Shown here piece after piece: positions 11,618 to 23,490 of a stretch of DNA of 64,000 nucleotides; the first letter of the stretch is position 1; each line of letters opens with the position of its first letter. Origin of the DNA: Staphylotrichum longicolle (Eukaryota > Ascomycota > Sordariomycetes > Sordariales > Chaetomiaceae); NCBI GenBank assembly GCA_019096155.1, contig JAHCVI010000001.1, positions 8,184,001 through 8,248,000 of the forward strand, given 5' to 3'. Below the pieces are notes generated by a model. That model was not told the origin of the DNA, made no database searches, and was given only the letters and a program-made list of their open reading frames with translations. A program made the translations under genes and the position numbers.

Positions 11618-12876
11618 ATGCCGCAACACGTTGTCGTCGTCGGGTAAGCATTCCATCTCTGACGAGTACACACATGAGACCTAACACCACCCAGCGCCGG
11701 CGTCATCGGCCTCAGCTGCGCCCTCCTCCTCCAAGAGGCCCGCTACGCCGTGACCATCGTCGCCCGGGACTTCCCCGCCCCCTTTGAGACCATGGACCCC
11801 ATCGCCAAAATCAACTACACCTCTCCCTGGGGCGGAGCCCGTACGTTTACCCTGAACCCAACCAACCATCCCCCTCCTCAACAAACACCTCTAACATTTC
11901 CTCCCCCAAAAAGACAACCGCTGGGTCCCGCCACCCCTCCCTCCCGCCCACCTCCACCGCGCACCGCGACCACGCCCACTCCCTCACCACCTTCGCCCAC
12001 ATGCGCCGCCTGCACGCCGCCCACCCGCGCACCGCGGGCATCACCTTCCTCAAGGGCATCGAGTACCTCGAGCGGCCCGGGCCCGAGTACCTCGCCCTTT
12101 CCACCCCTTCCCCATCCGGCAACCCCGTCGCCCGCGCGCTGCCCGGCTTCCGCCTGCTCGACGCCTCCGAGTTCCCCGCCGACGGGCGCGTGACGTGGGG
12201 CTGCGAGTACGACACGTGGTGCGTCAACCCCATGGTGTACTGCGCCTTCTTGCTGCGGCGGTTCGCGCACCGCGGCGGGCGCGTCGTGGAGCGCGAGGTG
12301 CGCCGGCCCGAGGAGGTGTTTGCGCTGGGGCTTGGGAACGGCGGAAAGAAAAACGGGCCGGAGAGCAGTAGGGGCGGCGAGGTCGTGGCGGTGGTGAACG
12401 CGAGCGGCACGGGCCTGGTGCCCGACGCCGAGATGACGGTCACGCGGGGCCAGACGTGCCTGGTGGCCGAGGAGTGCGACGCGACGGTGACGAGGCAGAA
12501 CGCGGACGGGAGCTGGACGTTTTGCGTCCCGCGCGGGTTCGAGGGCGGCACGGTGATTGGGGGCACCAAGGAGCTGAACAACTGGGACGTGGAGCCCTCG
12601 CGCGAGGTGAGGGAGGAGCTGCTGCGCAAGTTTGGCGAGACGTACCCCAAGATTCTGGGGGAGAAGGGGGAGATGACGGTCCTGAGGGATATTGTCGGGC
12701 GGCGGCCGACCAGGAACGGAGGCCCGAGAATCGAGGGCGAGGCGGTGCCTGGCGCTGGGTTCGTGATGCATGCGTATGGGCTGGGCGGGAGGGGATATGA
12801 GCTGTCGTGGGGTGTTGCTGAGGCAGTGGTCGAGGGTGTGGAACGACATGTCAAGGGGGGAGAGGCGAAGCTGTAG
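11618..12876 (+). CDS. D-amino-acid oxidase family FAD enzyme, peroxisomal (frame break near exon 3 start)
   Basis: FAD-dependent oxidative deamination of D-amino acids (or D-aspartate) to 2-oxo acids, ammonia and H2O2. Exons: 11618-11643, 11695-11840 and 11914-12876. Splicing builds the dinucleotide-binding motif VVVVGAGVIGLSCALLL and the active-site lead SPWGGAHNRW. Later blocks are the TRGQTCLV run, the TVIGGTKELNNWD block and the C-terminal GFVMHAYGLGGRGYELSWG, typical of DAO/DASPO. The last three residues, AKL, form a PTS1 peroxisome signal. Between the start of exon 3 and about 11985 the frame must shift by one (net +1) to reach the long conserved frame that contains ATG 12001. This is a C-rich tract, so a sequence error is likely. 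It is convergent with CMC1, 292 bp apart. Confidence 0.88.
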
Positions 12877-13168
12877 TGTGCTGTAACACAGTCTCCCTGG
12901 TGACGCCAGATGATTGATTGCATCTCATTGTCTCTTTTGAACCCTTCTCCTAGTATATGTACAGAGTTGCGTATGCCGGGCCCTGGCCACCATCCCCATT
13001 CCTTGGGACTCCCAGCCCTCTCTACCACACGGCCTGTCAAGATTCCCGACACAGCACGAGCATGAACCATCCCCCAAAGCCTTGTATAATACACCGCCGA
13101 TGCAGGAACAACTCCCAATCCCATCCCGACGCTTCTTCCCACAACAAATCCGTCGTCAACCCATCCCG

Positions 13169-13794
13169 TCACCTCCCCTGTCCCCCCTCCCCCTCCCCCG
13201 TTTTACTCCCCGCCGCCGCCGGCGGCGTCCTCCTCGCCACGCCAGCGATCCTCTCCCCCCTCTGCAGCTTCTCCATCTCCTTGCGCGCGAGCTCGCGGTC
13301 CTTCTCCGGCAGGCCCCACCACTCGCGCAGGAACGCCTCCTGCTCGGCCTTGCGCAGCGCCTTGCGCTCGCGCTCCTTTTGCCGCTGCAGGCGCTGCGCG
13401 AACCACTCCTCGCGCGCGGCGTCCTGCTCCTCCTGCGTGGCGTGCAGCTTCATGCAGCTGTTCATGACGTGCAGGGACTCGCGGCAGACGAAGGGGGCGG
13501 TGAAGGTGCGGCCCATTGCGCAGTCGGCGAAGGCTGTAACGTGAAAAAAGGTTTTGTTAGCCGGGTGGACAGAGTGAAGAGTAGAAGCTGGGTACGGAAG
13601 GGTGAAATAGAAGAAGGGGGGGGGAGAAAACAGGGCTGCTCACCCTTGATCTCGGGGCCGCATTTACTGCGCACGCGCGCGTGGAAGATGTCCCTGACCT
13701 GGGCCTCCTGCGAAGCTGACAGCGGGAGCGGGTTGCGCGAGGGCATGGGCAGGCGCGCAGCCTGATCGCCGCCTTCCGCGGCCATGGCGGCCAT
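13169..13794 (-). CDS. cmc1: Cytochrome c oxidase assembly protein CMC1-like (twin Cx9C)
   Basis: Small intermembrane-space protein used in copper delivery and assembly of cytochrome c oxidase. Exon 1 is 13794-13644 and exon 2 13533-13169 (donor GTGAGC, acceptor TTACAG), about 171 aa. After splicing the cysteines read C-GPEIKAFAD-C and C-RESLHVMNS-C, two CX9C motifs separated by 11 residues, with the second cysteine of the first pair only in frame once exon 2 is joined. This fits import by the Mia40 relay. The C-terminal 90 residues are a charged helix rich in Arg, Glu and Lys that ends in a low-complexity Gly/Glu tail, making the protein longer than yeast Cmc1. The assignment to CMC1 rather than another twin-CX9C family is by resemblance. 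Confidence 0.82.
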
Positions 13795-14322
13795 TCACTG
13801 CTGCTCGGAACCCTGGGGTTTGGGTGGAAGATCCAGTAAAGTCGGGAGCTGATGATGTGCTAGATCTCGTGCGGGAGTCGTCGATTGCGCCCAATTGACT
13901 TGTTGGTGGGTGCACCGGGGCGTCGAGGAAAGAGAGTACGTGGTGGCGTTGGTGGTGGTGCAATGTTCGATGCTGGCCCGGGTTGATGCACACCACTCAG
14001 GCGGTCCGCAACTGGAGCTCCAGAACACCACCGCCAAGGATACAGTGCGCAGGACAGCTCCAGCACCATTTTGGCAGCTCAATTCGCACGGACCGCTGGA
14101 AGCAGCAACTTCACTCAGAATGCTTCAGGTACATGCTCACATGCTCATTACCACAGTAGATCGACGAGATTTCGGCTTTCCAGACCACCAATGCTCACTG
14201 TCTATTCGAGCAGTAGTGATACGCCGCCTGTCGGCACGAACGCTACGCAAAGGTATTACACTCTCAACATATTCACCGCATGTTTTCAAAGCCCCTGTTC
14301 AGCTTCGCACATGAACCAAGTC
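13795..14322. other. Intergenic between CMC1 start and FN3-protein stop
   Basis: Upstream region of CMC1 and 3' flank of the next gene, both on the minus strand. Nothing else recognised. Confidence 0.5.
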
Positions 14323-17300
14323 CTACTCGGCCAGGCCGTCGAGCTCCGAGAACTGACTCCTGTCCAGATCCAGGCTCTCCTTCTCCTTCTTCCCCTTCTT
14401 GCCAAAGTTGCTCAGCCACCGGGAGGGCGCCTTGCTCTCCTTGCTCTTGGTGGCGCTGACTGTCGGCGCCAGGCTCGGGCTGCTCGCCATGCTATCGTAG
14501 CTGCGGCCTAGGAAGCTTGGGTTCAGGCTCTCGTCCGCGATATCCTCAAAGTCGCCAATGCTGGACCGTTCCATCGACACGCCCTTCTCTGAAGCCCCGC
14601 CGCTGGCCGTGCTGCTCGGGCCCTTCTTGAAGAGGCCCGATTCTTTGCCGCCCAGCCGGCCCGCGATGCTGAACTTGCTCGAGCTGCCTTTTCGGAACAG
14701 CTTGCGGACCACATTGTCGTCCTTGAAGCTGCTCGACAGCCCGGCACTGGTGGGTTCCGAAGGCGTGTTGGAGAACGATTGGTCCAGCGAGAGCGAGTCG
14801 CGCGACTCGGAGACTGACGTCTGCGTGTGCACCGAGAAGGAATCGCGGGACATGCGCGACTCCAGAGGAGACTCGAGCTCGAGGGACGGCGTCGGTGGCG
14901 CCTCGGGCGTAGCGCTCGCCTCTTTGCTCTTGGACTTGTCCTTGGAATCCTTGGCTTTGGACTTCTCCTTCTTCTCGGCTTTGGCCTTGTCCTTGTTCTC
15001 CTTCTCCTTTTCCTTTTCGGGTTTGGATTTGAAGAACGAGGTGATGTTGAATGCCGGGGCGTTGGGGTTCAGGCGGCCCTGTTGTTGCTGCTGCTGAGCT
15101 TTGGACTGCGTCGGTGGACGGCTGCCTATGACTCCGACTTCGCTAACGTTTGGCAGCATCTCCTCGCCCAGGATCTCATCGTCCGCCGAGGCCAGCGTCG
15201 TCTTCAGCGCCGAGGGCGACCCGTGCAAAGACGGACGCCGGGAAGGGTTCCGAGACCACGCATCGGGTGACCACAGACGACTTGGTTTTCCCAATGTCGC
15301 AGCGTCGCCTGGCTGCGGGCCCCAGATCGACCCAGAGTCCGTTGACGGCCGAGGAAACTCGGCCGACGCGATACTTGCCGGCCGCGGGCTGCTTTGATCC
15401 CTTTCCGGGAACAAGCCACCAGGTGCTCGATGCGAACTAGAGAAGGGGTTGAGGCTTCTGGGGAACATGCGCGTGTGCGTTGTGTGGCCCTCGGTGATCT
15501 CGGGCCCGACCGAGTTGCGGTTGAACATGCCCCAGCCGCTCGAGAGGCTGATCCGCCGCTTGTTGGCGATATCAAACTCATCCGCCTGCTTCGGAAACGA
15601 CTGGCTCTGTCCGGACTTGAGGGTGCCAAACGGCAAGCCCTCCTTCTCCGCAACTTTGGCAGGCCTGGACCTGGAACGGGAAGAAGCCGCTCAGCTTGTT
15701 TGGCGGGGGTTCCGTGGCGACGGGCGACGGGATCGTGGTGGTCGCGTTGAGTGAGAGTCTGTCAGAGCGTCGTTTTGAAAAGGGGGAAACGGCGGTTGCT
15801 TGTTGAGCCGTGGGACTGGTGAAGATAGTAAAAGATTTCCCAGACGACGCAGGCGAGTGCGGATCGTTGTCCGGAGATGCTCGTTGATGTGGGAGGAACG
15901 GGTCCGGTGCGAACCTGGATACTGGGCTGGGCTCATCATCGTCAATATCCGCCATGAGGTTAGATGGCAGAAGCGCGGTGGCTGATGGGCTGAGCGGGGC
16001 AGTTCTCATGTTGAACTCGTCTAAGCGGCCGATGTCTGCTGAGTGGTCCATAAAGGGGCCCGGGGCAAAACCGGGTGGTGCGTGAGCGGATCGCGAGCTG
16101 GCGAAACCTGTCGGAGCCGACATTGTCGGGTCGATTTGAGACAATGGCGGCAACGGCGTCGCCGAGACCGAGACGTTGGAGAGTGAATTGCCCGCCCTGC
16201 GTCGGTTCATGTGGGTGGCGGCCGAGTGATCAAACTCCAACCCGGACGTATTGGGCTGGCTGTACAGCCCGTAGGCGGCCTGCGGGATGTGCTGCACCTG
16301 CATGCCGAGAATGCGGACCTGCTCGTCCAAGCTCCGAGCACGCTTGGTCTCGAGAACCGTGGTCTCCTGCAACTCCCTCCCCATTCCCGTTCGGTACCAC
16401 TCCCTCCTCTCTTCGGTAATCTTCTCGTGCCTCGCTGTCCTCGTCTCGCCGGAAGCAGCTTCCGAGCTTCTTCCAGCTCCTTCACTGCTCTCTCCTCCTT
16501 CAGCTCTGCCTCGAGCCGCGAGCACTCGGCCTGGAGCCGTTCTCCGAGCCGTTCGTCCACTTTTTCGTCCCGTTCTTCCTCCAGCGCCGTCATCTGCTGG
16601 GTGAAAAGTCCCGATCCACGCATCTCGTCCATGCCTTGACCCACTTGGCAATGTTGTCGTGGAACTTGGTCCGGTCGTTCTGCTTCTCCTTGAGTGCCTT
16701 CTCCTTCTGAGCCTTGCGCTGCATGGCGCTGCGCATCGCCCGGTCCGTCACGTGGACATCGCGCTTGAGCTTCTCCGTCTGCTCCTCCTTCTTCTTCTGT
16801 TCCCGCCTTTTTTCTTGCTTTTCCGCCTCCAGCTCCTCCATCAGCAGCTTGTTGTCGCTCTCCTCTTTCGCGATCATGGCCATGACATCCTCTGTCTCGC
16901 TCCGGATGGCGTCAAACTTCTCTGTCAGCTCGGGTAAAGTCTGCTTGGAATCTGCAGTGACGACTTCGCGTATCGATTGGTCGAGGCTGGTGGTAGACGG
17001 CGAATGGCGTCGCGTGACCGTGTTCCTACGTGGTCCTGCTCCCGACGTGGAGCTCGCATCCCTTGCGGGCGAAGCACTCGCCTCTGGAATCGTTGGTACT
17101 TCCAACGCAGGGAAGGGGCTGCGGGCCCCTCCATTCTCGTCACCAAGCTCGTTCAGCGTAGATCCTCGCGGCTCCTCCGGGATGAAATTCGATGGGAGCC
17201 GAGAGTTCCCCAACTGCGGCCGCCCATCGCGGCCAAACGTCCGCAGCCGGATGACCCGGCTGCCGGCCTGGAAATTGTTGGAGCCGACGGCAATCACGCG

Positions 17301-18003
17301 TACATTGTAGAAATGGTTTGGCTTGAGGCCGCTGACGACGATGGCTGGCTCCTGGTTTGCGGCAACCTCTCCCACTATTTCACGGTTAACCAATGGGGCC
17401 GGTGGCCGGCCACGGCTGATGCCAACTCACCAACAACGCCATTGACCTGTATCAAAAACTTCTGCACGGGGCGGTTCGCCGGGGCGCGGGTCCAGTTGAC
17501 GGTGGCGGCATCGGCTCGGATCTCCGCCAGCGACACGTCCGGAGGGTCGGGAACGTCGACGCCCAGGATGTTGATGAGCTCAGGCACCGGCTTCCACAGG
17601 GTTTGCCACGCTCTTCGCACGAGCCTGTAGAGACGCAGGGTGAGTGTACTGCCGGAGGATACGGGGGCGCGGCACACGACGGCGAGCGGACGGGGGCCGC
17701 GGCAACAAGCAAACAAGGGTTCCGGACGTACCACACGACGGCGACTCCCGTTACCAGCATCTTGGCGTGGCCGAGGATCACGAGATCGAGGCGAAGGGCG
17801 GCAACGGCATCGGTGGTCAGGAGGTAGGCCGAGTACGACACGGCACGGCACAACTCGGGAGCGATGGCCCAACCGAAGAGGGCGGCGGCGGCGGCAGCGA
17901 TCAGGTTGATACGGGGGGTCTTAGGCTCCGTAAACCACCAGACGAGGGTGGCCGACAGGACGAGGAGCGTGGGGACCAGCGATGCCCAAGGGAGCCATGA
18001 CAT
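14323..18003 (-). CDS. Multi-TM, fibronectin type III and coiled-coil protein, unknown function (frame-broken as read)
   Basis: A large protein (about 1,150 codons) read on the minus strand. Exon 1 (18003-17732) encodes an N-terminal membrane region with hydrophobic segments at about residues 3-24, 31-50 and 75-90. Exon 2 (17624-17431) and exon 3 (from 17374) join through good GTACGT/ACAG and GTGAGT/ATAG introns and form an FN3-like domain (PDPPDVSLAEI, ATVNWTRAP, FLIQVNGVV, ANQEPAIVVSGLKPNHFYNVRVIAVG). This is followed by a long charged coiled coil (about 16900-16400) and a Ser/Pro/Lys-rich tail to the stop at 14323. Three frame switches interrupt exon 3: near 16634, at about 16430-16470 and near 15672. 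The first fits loss of one G from a short G run. Homologous fungal proteins are usually named only 'fibronectin type III domain-containing'; I know no tested role. Confidence 0.72.
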
Positions 18004-20686
18004 GACGCTGCGGTCGGGCGGAACAGCGAGGCCGGGTGTTGGACGAGTCGCGCAACCTTCAACAAGAAGGAAAGGCGGGAGTGGGGGTCGGGAGAAATGA
18101 GGTGCAGAGACATCAGAATTGAGAAGGGCAAAAAACGAGATGGCTCGTTCCGTCCGGGGGCTCGCATGGCCGAGATTCGCTTGGCCTTGGCCCGCCCGGC
18201 TGCTTTTTCATGGATGCTTCAATTGGCCGTGAAAACTGGGGACGGCCGCAATTGCCAGACCAGCCCCAGACAAGCAATCGAGGCTCCATCGAGACATGGA
18301 AGCCCGACTGAGGTGCTGTCTGCTCAGTGGTCGGACCGGCCTTAGTGCATGTGCAGGTGGGGATCACTGCCGAGATTGTGGCTCACAAAAGACGTTCAGG
18401 TCCCGCTGTTTCAGCGGTCTGACGGGCGTCCATGGATCGATGCATGCTGTTGGGCTGTTCTGCACCTGCACCCGCCTGCCCAGAACACTCAACGGGCCGC
18501 CGACAGCCACAAGCAAATCTCGATCATGATGCTTGCTCGGCGTTGCCAGCATGTGACGACCATCCGGGTTTTGTTGCAACTTGTCACCTATCTTCAGGGC
18601 TTCAGGCAGCAGCGAAAAAAGATAACAGCCTGGAGCCTGACCAGACGCTGGCAACCTACAGCTGACTGACGGAGGTCTGACTTACCTGTCATCCCAGGGC
18701 AATACCAAACGCAATGCGGCGAGGACGTCGGCTTCATGGGCGGCCCAACCGCATCTTGGATCTGGCTGCACTTGATTGAGGTGGTGCCGATGCTGGTCTT
18801 GGTAAAGCCGAATTGGCCGTGTTTCAAAACAGCGGGCAAATCAGCCGACATTGGCCGTCGTTCTGGCCACTGGCCGCTGATTATGAGGTATCTACGTGCT
18901 TGTTCTGCGATATCCAGTCCCCCCAATTCCGGCTTTCGTTGAGGTGCTGAGTCACCAGGGACAAGGTTTGAGTGAGGGGATCTCGGTGCTCTCGATGATG
19001 TTCAAGCTGACGAATTGGCAGCCTAGGTAACAGGCAACAGGTTCATGCCCTTGCTCTTCCACCCCTCTCTGTCTTATTATCTAGTGAACAGCATCTTCCT
19101 TTCATGAACTGAGCCGGGCATCCGGGAGACCAATACAGCAGCATCCCGAAGCAGCATCCCGGAGCAGCCCACCCGAGCAAACGGTTGGTTCCCCAGGGGC
19201 GTTGGCCGGCTCCGAGACTTGCTGTTTCCGTTGGGGTGCAAAGTCCCGAGCGGTCGGTCGGTCCGCTCGAATCGTTTGAATAACTTGCCCATGGGACCAA
19301 TAACTCCCGCCTAAACTGAGGAATCAAGGGGCCAGAATCAATATCTCTTTACGCCCAGCCTGGTCAGGTGCCTCTCCAGTGATTGCGCAGTGGTCCCAAC
19401 CCCTTGCTCCCCAACCAAGTGCAAGCCCGGCCCAGCCGCAATCAGCGGGCCAATGCTCATTGTGTCCGCGCCCATCCGCCGCTGATCCTCAATGGCCCAT
19501 GACAAGACGACTTCGGACTTGAGTGCGAGCGGGCAGCGGCTGGGTTTGGTCTGGAATGAGACAGAGCAGTCTCGGATGCCTGCGTGCGCTGGTATCGATG
19601 TGGTGCATTCGAGCAAATGCGAACGGAATCTCGTGCGCAACTCTCAGACAATAAAACCCAGCCATCCTCATGCTTGCCGGCGTCCCTCGTCATTCGTATC
19701 AGGGTCCTGTCTGCTTGATGGGTTGAGTTGCTCCATGACATCAGCGAGGGGAACCCGGGCGTGCCACTAGGGTCCTTATTGCCGGGGACGCTGTCAGCTG
19801 GACTTTGCAGATACCCAGGCGGGTAGCGCCGTCGCAGCAGAGTTGTGTTATAAATTTGGGGGGGCGCAAGTATCAGTCTTGTCTCGGCTGAAGGCTCAGC
19901 CCGGCCAAGCGGCCAAGAGCGGGTGACTGATGGGGATCTCGGCGTTTGTTGAGACCCTCGTGATTGTCCCTGGGGCATCTCAGCTGCTCTCAACGCCCTG
20001 GCTCGCCTGGTTTTGTCCCACGGTGCCATCCCCGTCCTTGAATCGCAACGCAACGTGGTTTCGTCAGAAAGTTTGGGCTCAGGTTGGCGAAAGCACCGCT
20101 GCCTTACTTTACACAGTACTTATGCTGGCTGCTGTCCCAACTGGCGACTGCGAGCAAATCCCCAAAGCCCCAACGGCCACGCATGCACTAGACTGAGCCC
20201 AATTCGCTCCCCCCTCCACTCCTTCGGGCTTGCCTAAGGTCGCCGTCCCGTCCCTCCCGTCCCAACGCCGACTTAAGCTCCATCTGCGACGCCAGTCCCG
20301 CCGTGCGCCGCCTTGACTTTGCAGACTCCGAAGACGACCTTGACGCTGCAGTTCACAGTCCACAGCTCACATTCCTCCCCCGCAGCCCGCATTGCATTGC
20401 ACAAACAAGCAAAGCTGCGCCCCGATCGACGTTAGATTCCGTTGCATCCTTCCCACAGTAGCCCTGAGCGCCGAAAACAGAAGTGCTGTCCGGGCGTGGC
20501 GACTCGGCGCTCCATAATACCTCGCGCCTCGGCTTGCAGCTGAACACAAGCCATCCTTTTTTCTCCATTCCAGAGAACAAATACGAAGTCCCAGCCGCAA
20601 CCCTTGGCCGCAAGGCCGCTCTTCACATTTCCTGAAGCCCGAAACAATTCAACCAACCCCCCGGCGACGCCGGCTATCCGCCTACC
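18004..20686. other. 2.7-kb divergent spacer upstream of lipin and the FN3 protein
   Basis: No gene is supported. Short open frames on both strands lack domains. The last 300 bp before lipin are pyrimidine/AC-rich, as in fungal leaders. Confidence 0.5.
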
Positions 20687-23027
20687 ATGCAGTACGTCAG
20701 AAACCTGAGCGACTCGGTCTCCACGGCATGGAACTCGATCAACCCGGCGACCCTCAGCGGCGCCATCGATGTGATCGTTGTTGAGCAGGAAGACGGCAGC
20801 CTCGCATGCTCGCCCTTCCATGTGCGCTTTGGCAAGTTCTCGCTGCTGCGCCCGTACGAGAAGAAGGTCGAGTTCAAGGTCAATGGCGTCAAACAACCAT
20901 ACTCGATGAAGCTGGGCGAGGGCGGCGAGGCCTTCTTCGTCTTTGAAACCAGCGACACCATCCCCAAGAGCTTGCAGACCTCTCCCTTGGTGTCGCCCGC
21001 TGCCAGCCCTTCCCTCGACGCTCTGGAGCCCGGCCAGCCACCACTGCAGGAGCCCGAGTCTTTCGATCTCAACGACCCCGTCGGGAAGGCCCGGTCGGCG
21101 AGCATCACCCGGCCACCCCCTACAGTCCTCCACTCCATCGGGCGAGATGGTACGCAGAATCTCTTGTCGCGCAGAAGGAAGCCTCTACTGACAAAAACCA
21201 GGACTGCTCACACCGAGGTCGACATCTCCAGAGCTTTCCCGGGGGGCGCCGTCCTCCACCGAAGGGTCACCAGCACGTCCTTATAGCGATGACTTCCTCC
21301 GCCGGGTGGGCCGGAAACTGCCCAGCGAGAATGGTTCGAGCGAAGGCGAGACTCCCATGTACTCGGAGCGGTCCAACAGCCCCCCGCCCCTTGCGCCAGC
21401 CGAGGCCATGCAGCGGGCTATCAACCTGTCCAAGGAACTGTCCGCCGTCAACATCCCGACCCATATAAGCGACACGGGAGACTTGATGCTGGATATGACA
21501 GGGTTCAAGAGCAGCGACGAAGACGCCCTCAAGGCCGAGATCCTCGCCCGGAAGGTGCTTTCGGAGGAGCTGGACGGCAATTACGACATCGGAGCCCTCA
21601 TTGGCGTTGACGAGCGTGGCAACCTTTGGATCTACAGCAGCGAGGAGGCAAAGGCGGCCGCCATGAAGAGGGCTATGGAGTCAACACTGCGCGGCCCTCC
21701 TGGTCTTGCTATCGACGCTGCGTCTGACCCCGGATATCAGAGCGACAGCAGTGAAGCCACAGCTTCTCCGAGCACCTCGAGCCATAGGAGGGCCGAGTCA
21801 GACCTGGGCCAGTTGGCCCTTCAGACTCCGCCCAGTTCTCCCGGCACCTCGGCCGCCGGCGACCCCAACCGGAACTATGCGAAGACACTGCGGTTGACCA
21901 GCGAGCAGCTCAAGGCTCTGGACCTAAAGCCAGGTGAGAACTCGATGAGCTTCACGGTCAACCGGGCGACTTGCCAGGCGTATATGTATCTGTGGAAGCA
22001 CGAAACGCCCGTCGTGATCTCGGATATCGACGGGACCATCACCAAATCCGACGCCCTCGGCCACGTGCTGAACATGATTGGGCGAGACTGGACGCATGCA
22101 GGCGTCGCCAAGCTGTACAACGACATCGTGGCCAATGGCTACAACATCATGTACCTGACCAGTCGGTCCGTCGGACAGGCCGACAGCACTCGGGCCTACC
22201 TCGCGGGGATCGTCCAAGACGGCTACCGCCTCCCAAGGGGCCCCACCATCCTGTCCCCCGATCGCACCATGGCGGCGCTCCGGCGCGAAATCTACCTGCG
22301 CAAGCCCCACATCTTCAAGATGTCCACCCTGCGCGACATCCGCAGCCTCTACGGGCCGAACGGGACCCCCTTCTCCGCCGGGTTCGGCAACCGGTTCACG
22401 GACCAGATCTCGTACCGCACCGTCGACGTGCCGCGCACCCGCATCTTCACCATCAACTCCAACGCCGAGGTGTCGCTCGACCTGCTGAGCCTGAACAAGA
22501 TGAAGCTCAGCTACGTCAACATGAGCGAGGTCGTCGACCACTACTTCCCGCCCGTCGGCACCCTCGTCAAGGGCGGCGGCGAGGAGTACACCGACTTCAA
22601 GTACTGGCGCGACACGCCGCTCGAGCTGGACGAGTTCTCGGCGAGCGACAGCGAGGCCGACGACGGCGGAGCCGGCGAAGACGACCACGAGAGCCAGTAC
22701 GCCGAGGACGACGACGACGACGACGACGAGGTCGGCGACGGCCTGGTGGACAGCTACATCTCGCGGGGCTCCATGGACTACGGCGAGGGGAGCCTCGGCG
22801 AGAGCTACGACGAGGAGCAGCTGATGGGGTCCATGATGGAGGACGAGTACGCCGACGACGAGGACGGCGAGCTGGACGAGGAGGACGAGGCCGCGCTCGA
22901 GGCGGATGCCGAGCTGCTGCCGACTCCGGTCGACAGGACCGGGCAGAACGCGACAGGGGAAACAGTACATGATCTGAACGCTGAGCTGATCACGGGCGTG
23001 AAGAACCTCAAGGTGGAGAAGAAGTAG
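20687..23027 (+). CDS. Lipin-family phosphatidate phosphatase (PAH1/Ned1 type)
   Basis: Mg2+-dependent phosphatidic acid phosphatase that makes diacylglycerol and controls nuclear-ER membrane growth. Exons 20687-21149 and 21202-23027 (donor GTACGC, acceptor ACCAG), about 762 aa, no frame break. The N-LIP domain opens the protein (MQYVRNLSDSVSTAWNSINP, with VRFGKFSLLRP at about residues 47-57). The C-LIP haloacid-dehalogenase domain has the catalytic DIDGT at about residues 429-433, then IMYLTSRSVGQAD, LPRGPTILSPD, REIYLRKPHIFKM and AGFGNRFTD. The linker is Ser/Pro-rich, a likely site of regulatory phosphorylation, and the C-terminus is very acidic (an Asp run near 22705-22730), like the tail by which yeast Pah1 is recruited to Nem1-Spo7. 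Confidence 0.96.
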
Positions 23028-23490
23028 ACGGGCTGGCGGGCAGCCTGTCATTGTGTCGCGGTGGCATTCAACATTTGTAAGACGGAGTTGGCGCATAGTC
23101 TTAAGAGCATTCTATGGGAGCCATAGACCGTAGACTGGTTTGGGAGGACACTTTCTGTCCGCTTACTGCATAGCGAGGCGTTGGGCTGGTGGGGATATAT
23201 GGTTTCTGTAGCTTTACACATCAATTCATGGATATCTTTTTGGCTATTGCATCCATGGCCGAAAAGAACTTGTTTAGTAAACCTGGCTGGTGCTGAGCGG
23301 GTATGCACCAAGGACGGGTGTAGTCCATGACTGGGCGCTCCCTCCATCCGGATATCGTCGAGCCCTTCCACTAAACGCCCAAACGCCGGCCATACTGCCA
23401 CAAAGAGGGCGTTCTCCCCTCAAATGATCCCAACGCTTCATCTGCCTCCAAGTCGTTTCGCAGCAGGAGATGAATCTGCTTCGACTCGGC
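23028..23490. other. Intergenic between convergent lipin and TAF9
   Basis: 3' flanks of two convergent genes. No further feature seen. Confidence 0.55.

Noticed and set aside
11847..13172. Long minus-strand frames opposite D-amino-acid oxidase
   Set aside because: Shadow of the GC-rich oxidase exon; no domain.
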